Part shown: piece after piece, positions 1-9,500 of the stretch
Layout: every line of letters begins with the position of its first letter
Position numbering within the stretch: position 1 is the stretch's first letter
Source of the DNA: Acidimicrobiia bacterium
GTDB lineage: Bacteria; Actinomycetota; Acidimicrobiia; Acidimicrobiales; Ilumatobacteraceae
DNA: 11,791 nucleotides
NCBI GenBank assembly: GCA_010030605.1
Contig: RHCK01000015.1
Span: forward strand, 1 to 11,791
Direction: 5' to 3'
The notes under the pieces: generated by a model
What the model was told of the DNA's origin: nothing
Databases searched by the model: none
Seen by the model: the letters and a program-made list of their open reading frames with translations, nothing else
Made by a program: the position numbers and the translations under genes

Positions 1-334
1 TCTCGAGACAATTCGCCGGGGCGTTGACGACGTACAATCTTTGACCATCAGCCGACAACGCGAGCGGCCGCACGGGCCCGCTCTCGAACACCGTCACGCT
101 ACCCGGCGCGTCGTCTGCCGTGAGCGACTCGATGGTCGTACCACATTGGAAGACGGGACGCTGCAACGTCGTACCGAGATTCACTTCGATCGGGGAGGCA
201 GCCGTCGGCGTGACAACAACGGGGGGCGGCGTGCTGCTGCCGGCACTCGTCGTACCGCCTGCCCCACCACCGCCGCCACCACAAGAAGCGAGCAGCAGCG
301 AGAGGATCGTCACACTCGAACGGAACCGCATCAT
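1..334 (-). CDS. Partial lipoprotein with start of a YVTN/YncE-like beta-propeller
   Basis: This is the N-terminal 111 codons of a - strand gene that continues beyond base 1. The protein starts MMRFRSSVTILSLLLASC: a short basic n-region, a hydrophobic core and a lipobox L-A-S-C with the lipidated Cys at residue 18, followed by six Gly. This indicates Sec export, diacylglyceryl modification and signal peptidase II cleavage. A Gly/Thr/Ser/Pro linker follows (about residues 25-48). The last visible stretch (about residues 80-111) contains GPVRPLALSADGQRLYVVN, which resembles the strand-turn-strand motif of YVTN/YncE-type beta-propeller blades (family knowledge; the rest of the propeller is outside the window). 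Cys64 and Cys109 might pair. Two adjacent ATGs (334 and 331) are possible starts; neither has a strong Shine-Dalgarno. I chose 334 as the outermost ATG; no in-frame ATG, GTG or TTG occurs in the eight codons above it. The gene diverges from the giant lipoprotein gene at 472. The function beyond an envelope-anchored propeller-like protein is unknown. Confidence 0.8.
   Translation of the reverse strand, partial: MMRFRSSVTILSLLLASCGGGGGGAGGTTSAGSSTPPPVVVTPTAASPIEVNLGTTLQRPVFQCGTTIESLTADDAPGSVTVFESGPVRPLALSADGQRLYVVNAPANCLE
281..334 (-). other. Lipoprotein signal peptide of the - strand gene
   Basis: Residues 1-18 of the - strand product. Arg3 and Arg5 give a positive n-region, VTILSLLL is the hydrophobic core, and LASC is a canonical lipobox with Cys18 at the +1 position. 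Residue +2 is Gly, not Asp. If the host is a diderm with a standard Lol system, that would allow sorting to the outer membrane (inference). Confidence 0.85.
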
Positions 335-351
335 CCGGGCACTCTGCGTGA

Positions 352-381
352 CTCGCGAAACAGCGACCAAATTATCGCGAG
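352..381. promoter_or_regulatory. Inverted repeat CTCGCGA-N16-TCGCGAG, possible operator
   Basis: A perfect 7-bp inverted repeat: CTCGCGA at 352-358 and TCGCGAG at 375-381, with a 16-base gap. Each arm also contains the palindrome TCGCGA. The right arm overlaps the candidate - strand -10 box, and the left arm lies just downstream of the predicted transcription start, so a bound regulator could block that promoter. It could also be a weak hairpin in the leader, or chance in GC-rich DNA. Confidence 0.25.
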
Positions 382-399
382 CGTGCTGATGCAAAGCAA
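371..399 (-). promoter_or_regulatory. Candidate sigma70-type promoter for the - strand lipoprotein
   Basis: Read on the - strand, TTGCTT (399 to 394) and GATAAT (376 to 371) are separated by exactly 17 bases. The -10 box matches TATAAT at 5 of 6 positions; the -35 box matches TTGACA only in its first three. A start near 364 would leave a leader of about 30 bases before ATG 334. This is the most AT-rich spot between the two genes. It is a prediction from spacing and consensus only. Confidence 0.4.
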
Positions 400-461
400 T
401 TGCAAGGCTGCCCGACACGCGGAATCGTGCGAGGATGTCGGGGTTTCCAAGATGAGTGTTC

Positions 462-466
462 GAGAG
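462..466 (+). promoter_or_regulatory. Weak ribosome binding site for the giant lipoprotein
   Basis: GAGAG ends five bases before ATG 472 and is a partial match to the Shine-Dalgarno consensus. It supports ATG 472 over the in-frame GTG at 427, which would add 15 residues (VRGCRGFQDECSRAA, read as M at the start) ahead of the signal peptide. From 472 the lipobox Cys falls at residue 17, almost the same as in the divergent gene (residue 18). Confidence 0.4.
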
Positions 467-471
467 CGGCC

Positions 472-522
472 ATGACAGCGAAGTTAGCGAGCATTTTGAG
501 CATTCTGTTACTCGCGAGCTGC
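472..522 (+). other. Lipoprotein signal peptide of the giant protein
   Basis: Residues 1-17, MTAKLASILSILLLASC. It has Lys4 in the n-region, a hydrophobic core and the lipobox LASC with Cys17 as the lipidated residue. Six Gly follow directly, then a Ser/Thr/Pro linker to residue 39 (523-588), a flexible tether between the membrane and the first FN3 module. Confidence 0.88.
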
Positions 523-3500
523 GGTGGCGGTGGTGGTGGCAGCACTAGTCCGTCGAGTCCGACGGTTACGACGCCCGCTGCGACCGCGCCAGGAGCACCG
601 ACGCTGACGACCGCGACCGCTGGCGATGCGCAAGCGACCCTCACGTTCACCGCGCCGACTTCCAATGGCGGTGCGAGCATCAGCAGTTACACCGGCAACT
701 GTACGGCGAGTGGCGTCACTCGAAGCGCCTCAGCGGCCGCGAGTCCGATCATCGTCACCGGACTCACGAACGGCACGAACTATCGATTCCGTCTGTCCCT
801 GGTGACGACTGTCGGTCAGGGTGCCACGACCACAACGGCTTCCACGCCGTTCGGTCCGCCGACCGCGGTGCGCAACCTGTCGGCCATCTCGGGGGATCGT
901 TCGGTGACCGTGACGTGGGACGCCCCGTCCGATCTCGGTGGAGGCCAACTGACCGGCTACCGAGTGATGTTGTATTGCTCGCAGGGAGCCGATAGCGGAG
1001 TCGCTCTCGCATGTGCTCCGTTCACCAACGGCACGTACCACTTGCTTGCCGCGAACCTGTCACCTGCTCAACGGTCGTACACGATCACCGGACTGCGCAA
1101 CGGCAACAACTACGCGATCCTCGTGCAACCCATGACCGGAACCACCGAATCCATGGTCTCTTGGGTCGCCTGCGACGACTACTTGCGTGATGGGCAAGGC
1201 ACGCCACTCAGCACCAATACCGCGCGATGTGCGCCGTATGCGCGCGTGTTCTGGGTCGCACCGAGTGGGGCCCCCTCCGCGCCGAAGGCATTGACTGTCA
1301 CCTCGGCCACCTCGTCGTCGACGACGAAAGCCTCGGTGACGGCAACTCTCTCTTGGACCGCCCCCGATTGGACGGGTGGTGACTACATCAATGGTTACCG
1401 CATCGAGCAGTCCACCGATGGCACCAATTGGACGACGCTCACTCAGAACACGGGCTGGAGGACGCTGACGTCGTATTCGGTGAACGGCCTCATGCCGGGC
1501 ACGCGCTACTTCTTCCGTGTCGCCGCGGTCGGATTCACGGGTGCAGTGGGTGAGTACGTCGCGACGTCGACATCGACATCGTCGGTGGCGGATGCCCCGT
1601 CGGGTCTGAGCCTGAGTCGGATCGGTAACTCGAACTCGATGCTGGCGACATGGACCGCACCGACATTCACGGGCGGCGCGCCCATTCTCGGGTACCGCAT
1701 CGAGCGTCTACTTGGCGCCTCGTGGTTCGTCGTCACCCCGAACACGGGCAACACCGCCACGTCGTACGTTCTCGACGGCTACGACGCCAACACCAGCATG
1801 CTCATCCGCGTGTCGGCGGTAACGGCGGCTGGAGTGGGTGACAGTGCATTGCAGATTGCCCAAGTGGGTGGTGCCAGCCTCGGTGGCGCTCGATTCACGA
1901 CCGTCGTGGGTAGTGGCTTCGTCGACCTTTCGTGGGCCGTGTCCGGCGCATTCGTTGCGAGTTCCCACAAACTCGAATACCGCGTCGTCGGTTCGAACAC
2001 GTGGACCGTCGTCACCTCCGACATGGGAACGGCTTCGACGTTCCGTGTCGGAGGACTGACCAACGGGGTCAACTACGAGTTGCGACTGACTCCGATGTAC
2101 GTGGTCGGAGGCATCGCGTCATTCGGCACACCCTCGTCGGTCTTCGCGACGCCCGTCGGAACGGCGAGCGCTCCGATTTCTTTGAGTGCGACGACCGGTA
2201 ACGCTTCGACAACACTCGGTTGGACGACACCAACCGATCTTGCTGGCGGCTCCATCGTCGGCTATCGCATCGAGCAGTCGACCACCAGCGCGACGACCGG
2301 ATTCACGGTGCTCACACCAAACACGGGTTCCACGTCGACGACGTACAACGTGGCCGGTCTGAGCAATGGCGTCCAACATTGGTTCCGCGTGTCGGCCATC
2401 ACCGACGTTGCTGCCGGTGTTGCGGGCAACGCGGCGGTCACCTCGGTGACGCCGGTTCTACCTGGTCGTGCGGTGGCGTGGCTCTCGGCCGCTCCCGGAA
2501 ACACGACGGCGACCCTCACATGGGACAAGCCGCAGTTCGACGATGAAGCGACCGATTATGTGGGTTACCGCATCGAGCGATCCACCGATGGAATCGCCTT
2601 CACGACCATCGCCACCAACGTCGGCAAGGTTCTCACGTACACCGCGACGGGACTCACCAACGGGACGAACTACTGGTTCCGTGTGGTCACTCTCGGTCAA
2701 CAGGCCGACGGTGGTTCGAGCATCATCTCGGTGGTGCCCGCTCGGTACAGCACGCGTCTACCCTCGCTCACGGCATCGATCAACGATCGACAGGTCACGT
2801 TGAACTGGACGCGCCCCACCGACACCGGTGGTTGGCCGTTGCTTGGTTACATGATTTCTCGTTGTTGGTCCGGGGGTGTCTATTGCGATCCGACGAACAG
2901 CAACTACTGGACCTACTACACATCGAACGCGTATCGCGCGGCGAATGACTCGTTCAGCACCATCGCCTTCGTCGGTCCGGACGTCACGTCGTTCACGTTC
3001 AATGTCGACACCGCCGAGGCGTACCGGGTGATCCCGGTGACCGCCATCGGTATTTGGTCGGGCGCCGCCGGAAGTTCGACGTCATGGTTCCCGAACGCTT
3101 CGTCGATTCAAGCCACGTGGTGGGGCGTGCCGTCGGCCGTGAACGCCTTGAAGGCGACCGTCAACTCGCCCGGTGGAGTTGGTGCGGCCAACACCATGTT
3201 GTATTTCGACTGGACGGCTCCATCCAATCTCGGAAATGGGGTCATCTCCGGTTACGACGTGGAGCAGAGTCTCGATGGCGGAGCCACGTGGATCGTTCTT
3301 GGTCGCACCCGTCAGACGTATCAGTTCATTTCGGGAATTCCGTCCGGCTTGTCGGTGATGTTGCGCGTCCGCGCGGTGAACGAATACGGGGCCGGTCCGT
3401 GGAGCATGGTCACCTCTTCGTGGGCGGCGACCCCGACGACACCTCGCAACCCAACCGTGGCGACGGTGGGAAATCGCGTGACGTTCGCTTGGGACACCCC

Positions 3501-6500
3501 GGAGATGACGAGTGGCCTCGGAGTTCTCGGGTACGAGGTACAGGTGAACTTCACCGGAACCTGGATCGCTTTCACCGGCACTGGTGTTGGCTTCACCGCC
3601 AATTCGTTGCAATGGACCGCTCCCAACAACACCTATTACCCGAACTTGCAATGGCGAGTGCGGGCTCTCACGACCGCACCGTCAAGCAACGGTTCGTTGA
3701 CATCTGAATGGGCGTACGCCGGTGCTCCGCTCTTGGGCACGTCGGCGGCGGTTTCTTCGCCACGGGCCGTTGCGGGCAACACGATCACGACCCTCACGTG
3801 GTCCGCCCCCACCGACCTTGGTGGAGGGACGATCACCAACTATCGCGTCGAACAAAACATGTTCGGCTCACTTTGGTTCCCGGTGGCCACAACAACGAGC
3901 ACGTCACTCGATGTGCGCGGTTTGGTGAATGGAACCACGTACCGATTCCGCATCACTCCGGTCACGACACAAGGTGACGGCCAGTCGACGATCCTGTCGG
4001 CCATGCCGTTCGGGCCGGCGTCGGCACCGTCGCTCGTGCGCTCGGTCACGGGTGACGGATTCATGACCGTGTCGTGGGGTGCGCCGGTGAGCAATGGTGG
4101 TCTTCCGATCGCCGGCTACCAGCTCGACTTGTGCACGTTCTCCTCCTGCACATGGTCCTCGTACGTGCGTAACACCGGTTCGCCGAACACGAACTCCTAC
4201 ACGTTCTCGGGGCTGACCAACGGCACTCAATATCAAGCACGGGTGAGTGCGGTGACGGGTGCGTGCGACGAGACGCTCGCTGAGACGTCGACCGCATCGT
4301 GCAGTTACTACGGAGCGATGGTTCTCGGAACTCCCGCCTCGGTGCCCACCGCACCGCAGAGCCTCACCGCATCGGTGGCCACCACCGCGACCTACGGAGT
4401 GCCCACCGCGAGCGGTCAGGTGACGCTCAATTGGGCGGCACCGGTCAGCAATGGTGGTCAGACGATCTATGGATACATGCTCGAACAGAGCGAAAACGGT
4501 GGAACCTCGTGGACGACCGTGTCTCCCAATCTGGGCAGTTCCTCGGTGGGTGTTCCTTTGCTCACCACGGTGATCACCGGACTCACCCCGGGCACCGTCT
4601 ACTCGTATCGGGTGACTCCGCTCACCTCCGAGGGTTCCGGTGCATCTTCGATCACATCGATCGTGGCCCCGACATGGCCAGCGACGACCACGGTTCCCAA
4701 CATGGTGAGTGGTGCGACGGTCACGACGAGCGCGAACTCGATCACGGTCGCATGGCGCACTCCGTCCACGCCACTCCCCACCGGCTACAAGATCGAGATC
4801 GCCCCGGCGAGCAGCGGTGTTTACACCTCGGCGTGGGGCACCTGGACCAACCAGTCGACGACCGCCAGCATGTCGGCGACCGCGACCTCGGTTGGTGCGA
4901 GCATCACGAGTGTCACGATCACCAACCAGGGAAGTGCGACCGGCCTTCTCACGGCGGGTCAGTCGTATTACGTGCGTATCACACCGGCCAACACGGCGGG
5001 CGCGGCCACTTCGACGGTGGTCAATGCCACTCCAATGTCGGTTCCGACCGCGGTGCAGACCACGTCGGCCGTGGCCGGCGACGGTCGCGTGACTCTCACA
5101 TGGGCGGCACCCACCAGCAACGGTGGCTTCTCCGTTCTCTCGTATCGCATGGAGTACTCGACCGATGGTGCGAGTTGGACAACGCTCACCCTCGATGCCT
5201 CGGGAACCTCGTACGTGGTGCGTGGCCTCACCAACGGCACGACCTACACGTTCCGCATGGCCGCGATCACCTCGGCCGGAATCGGAGCTTGGGGCACGTT
5301 CAGTGCGGCGACGCCGGCAACGGTTCCTTTGTCGCCCCTTGGCGTGGCCGTTGTCGGCGGCGACAAGCGAGCCACGATCACGTGGTCGGCTCCCGCCAAT
5401 AACGGTGGTTCAGCCGTCACCGGATACAAGGTGTATCGCAACGGCGTGTTGCTCACGACGGTGGCCGCGAACGTGTTCACCTACACCGACACGAATGCCG
5501 CCACCGGGCTCACCAATGGCACCAGTTACTACTGGGAAGTTCGGGCCGTGAACTTGGTCGGAGACTCGACCTCGAGTCCCGTGTACGCGACACCGTTCAC
5601 TCAGATCGGAGCGCCCACGAATCTTCTCGCGGTGCGTGGCAATCGCCAGGCATCGTTGTCGTGGACCGCTCCGACCAACAACAGCGGCTTCACGATCACT
5701 GGTTACCAGATCGAGAGAAGCGTCAATGGCACTTCGTGGTCGATCGACTCCTACACCTCGGCCACGACGACGACAATCACCAATCTCACGAACGGTGTTC
5801 TCTATTACTTCAGGGTGACGGCGTACGTGAATGGAGGTCCAGCGGCCAGCCCAGGGGGTCTGGGCGTTGTGAGTGCCGCCGCATCCACAACGCCGATGAC
5901 AGCGGCAACAGCACCGACAGCACTTTCCGCCGTACGCGGAAATGGCTCGGTGGCGCTGTCATGGCAATCCCCACAGGATCCGGGCGGCGCGCCGGTGACG
6001 GCCTATCAAATTTCGCAATGCGTCTATAACGCTTCAACGGTGTGGTGCAACACGCCAACTCAGTTCGCGTCGATCGTTCCGTCCACCAATTCCACGGGCA
6101 CCTCATACACGGTGAGCGGACTCAACAACGGAACGACCTACTTCTACACGGTCGCCGCCATCACATCTTTCGGTGTGGGCACCGCCACCAACGTCAACGC
6201 CATCAACGCGACTCCGGGAACGACGCCGAGCGCACCGACGCTTCTCGATGCGGTGCCCGGTGACGGACGTGCCAGTGTCACGTGGTCGGCTCCGACCGAC
6301 AATGGTGGGTACGCGCTGACCGGCTATCGAGTCGAGCGGTCTTCGGATAGCGGTGCGACATGGACGATGCTCGTGAATTCCGTGAACACCACTTCGTGGG
6401 TGGACACCTCTCTCGTCAACGGTGTGAATTACACCTATCGAGTCTCGGCACAGAACGCTCTGGGTTACGGCGTGGTGTCCACCACTGACGTCCTGCCTTA

Positions 6501-9500
6501 CGGTGCCGCCCTCGCACCGGTTGGTCTGACGGCGACGGCTGGAAGCACTCAGGCGACCCTCACGTGGTCGGCACCTTCCAACAACGGTGGATCCGCGGTG
6601 GTCGGATACAAGATCGAACAATCCACCAACAACTCGACGTGGACCACCATCGCGCCGAACTCGGGAATCGTCACCTCCTACAACGCGACCGGTCTCACGA
6701 ACGGTACGGCGTATTACTTCCGTGTCACGCCCATCACGTCGAACGCGCTCAACAACTCGGCCGTGACGACGGCGCTTCCGCTCAGCATCGCGACGGCACC
6801 GACGGCCTTTGGGGCCGCGGTCGATGCGAACGGAGCGGTTTCACTCTCGTGGGCGGCTCCGACCAGCAACGGCGGAAGCATCGTCACGAACTACGTGGTG
6901 CAGCGCTCGACCGACGGCACCACGTGGATCGACGTCGCCCGTCCGAGCGGATTGTCGACCAGCGTCGTTGGCCTCACTCTGGGAACCAACTACTCGTTCC
7001 GAGTCGCCGCGGTCACCGCGGTTGGCACGGGTGCATACTCGTCGACCACCGCCACCCCGGTGACGGCGCCGGGAGCACCACGGGGCTTGCTCGCCACCAT
7101 CGACGGCACGGGCACGACGACACTCTCGTGGAACGCACCAACGAATGACGGAGGTAGTCCGGTCATCGGCTACACGATCGAACGCTGCAACAGCGGTCAG
7201 TCGTCCTGCACGTCGACGACCGCGGTCACGACCACCTGCCCGTCGACAACCGGATATTGCCTGCTGTACAGCGTGTACTCCGGTGGGCTGTCGGTGACGG
7301 TGTCGCCATCGGTCGGCGTTTCGACGTCGACATTCGCGGTAACCGCCATCACCGCCGTCAATTCGACGGTTGCGGCAGTCGATGCCCGACCGATCTCGGG
7401 AAGTCTCGTGACGGTATCGGTGCCTCAGGCGACCGTTTCATCGACGGCCTCGGCCCCGACGAACTTCAGTGCCACACCCGGCAACGCTTCCGTGGTCCTG
7501 AAGTGGGCCGCTCCATCGAGTACTGGTTCCCCGGCTCCGGCGTCCTACACCTACACGTTGCAGCGTTCGAGTGATGGCACGAACTGGACCACGCTCAGCA
7601 ACACCATCACGAGTGCCACCCTCACGTATACCGACTCGACAGCGGTGAACGGAACGACCTACACGTATCGCATCGCGGCGAACACGAACACCGCGGGTCT
7701 GGGTACCTACGCGACGACCACGGCCCGCCCGTTCACCGTGGCCAGTGCAGTCGCGACGATCTCCGCTACGGGGGCCGACGCGTCGGTGACGGTCAACTGG
7801 ACCGCACCAACGAACACCGGAGGGACTGCGGTCACGTCGTACATTGTCGATTTCTGCACCGCCAGCGCTGCCGCGTGCACGGCCGCGGCGACCACCGGAT
7901 TCACGACCGTGTCGTCGACGGTTCCCGCGACGAGCACATCGCTCGTTGTCACGGGTCTCACCAACGGCACGGTGTACTACTTCCGTGTGCGTGCGGTCAC
8001 CTTGGCCGGCCCGGGAACCGGGAACGTCACGACGTCGACGCCGGGAGGCGCACCGGGAGTCCCGGTGAGCCTGTCGTCCACGGCGGCGAACACCGGATCG
8101 GTGACACTTGGATGGACGGCACCCACGAGCACGGGAGGGTCGACCGTCACCGGCTATCGCGTCGAGATCTGTAACGCGAACTGCTCGAACGGAGGAACGT
8201 TCTCGGTGCTCGGCACCACCACGGCAACGACACCATTCGTCTCGGGAGCCGTCAGCGGTTTCACGTGCACCTCGATCACAGCGTGTGTGGTGGCGAGCGG
8301 CACCGTCGGATTGGTGAACGGCACGCTCACCTCGTTCCGCGTTTCGGCGATCAACGTCAACGGTACGGGCTCGGGCGCGGTGGCCATCGCGGTTCCGTAC
8401 ACGCTGGCCAGCGCGCCATCTGGCAATTCGGTTGCCGTGACCACCAATCCCTCCAACGCCGACAATTACGGCTCCGCGGTCACCTCCGACGGACCGGTGC
8501 TGTGGTACCGCTTCAACAACGCGGCCGGCTCGACACCATCGGACGCCTCGGGCACCGCACGCTCGGTGACGGTGGGTTCTGCGGGAGTCGTCTTCGGCGG
8601 AGCGTCACCTTTCGGTGGCACGAGTGGTTCGGCCACGTTCAGCGGTACCGCGGCCAGTGCCGCGGCGTATCCGACCGTCGCACCCTCCACAGCGATCAAC
8701 TTGGCGGGCGCGGTCAGCACCTTGAGCACCTCGGACTTGCGGATCAGTGGCTCGGTCACGCTCGAGGCTTGGATCCGGCCGCAGGCCGGCGCACCCAACA
8801 GATGGCAGACGATCATCGCTCGCGGAAACTCAGGTTCGTCGTCGCGCAACTACGGTCTGTATTTGAACGGCACGCAGCTCTCATTCGCCATGCACACATC
8901 GGCGGGCAGTCAGTTCGTTCAGACCCAGCCAAACGTCGTGGTCGGTGGTGCGTGGTCGCACGTCGTGGCGGTTTTCGATCAGTCGAATGGATCCCTGAAG
9001 TTCTTCGTGAACGGCGTGCTGCAGAACTCGGTGTTCGTGACGCAGTCGGGATCACCGGTGACCACAGCGCTCGGCGAGGTCATGATCGGAAACAACTATT
9101 CCTCCGACGCATCATTCTTCGCAGGTTCGTTGAGCGAGGTGGCGATCTACAACAAGGCGCTATCGGCGACCCAGGTGGCCGGACACTACGCGGCGTCGGG
9201 GATCTCCACTCGTGGCCTCACTGCACCTGCGGTTGCAGTGAACGGAAGCAACCTCACGTTGTCGTGGACCGCCCCCGCCGACACGGGTGGTTACCCCATC
9301 ACCGGCTACAAGATCGAGTACTTGGCGCCGTCGACCGCCATCGCGTCCTTCACCGGCGCCACCTGGTCGACATTGATCGCCGACACCGGATCGATCGCCA
9401 CGTCGTACAACCTGAACAGCATCCTCGCATCGGCGTTGGGTCAGGGATACTCGTTCCGAGTCACCGCTCTCACCGCCATGGGTGAAGGTTCGCCGAGCAT

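Larger units (their letters stand above)
335..471. other. Divergent intergenic region
   Basis: These 137 bases separate two divergent lipoprotein starts. Besides the promoter, inverted repeat and ribosome binding site listed separately, the region has the palindrome GCAATTGC (396-403). I found no convincing -10/-35 pair for the + strand gene; TTGCAA (400-405) has only AATCGT at a 17-base spacing. No terminator-like hairpin with a T tract is present. Confidence 0.6.

Noticed and set aside
400..428. TTGCAA at 400-405 with AATCGT 17 bases later as a promoter for the + strand gene
   Set aside because: The -10 candidate is too far from consensus to support a call. The + strand promoter remains unidentified.
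427..471. In-frame GTG at 427 as an earlier start for the giant gene
   Set aside because: It would place 15 polar residues with two Cys ahead of the signal peptide. ATG 472 has GAGAG five bases upstream and gives a normal lipoprotein signal length.
41..475. A 144-codon + strand open frame covering the start of the - strand lipoprotein gene and the intergenic region
   Set aside because: Arg/His/Thr-rich, no motif. The opposite strand encodes a convincing signal peptide, lipobox and propeller-like motif over the same bases.
372..680. A 102-codon - strand open frame spanning the intergenic region and the head of the giant gene
   Set aside because: It is the antisense of the poly-Gly and Thr/Pro linker (giving runs of Pro and Val), and it would cross the divergent promoter region.
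3082..3651. A 189-codon open frame on the - strand
   Set aside because: Antisense to FN3 modules 8-10, no domain, no plausible start context. Long antisense frames are expected in GC-rich genes.
4299..5402. A 367-codon open frame on the + strand in another frame, rich in His, Arg, Asp and Gly
   Set aside because: It lies wholly inside the giant lipoprotein frame. Its composition is what GC-rich Thr/Ser/Gly codons give when shifted, with no recognisable domain.
8265..9485. A 406-codon open frame on the + strand overlapping the LamG region
   Set aside because: It is a frame-shifted shadow. The frame-1 reading gives a coherent LamG domain and FN3 modules, while this frame gives Arg/His-rich sequence without motifs.
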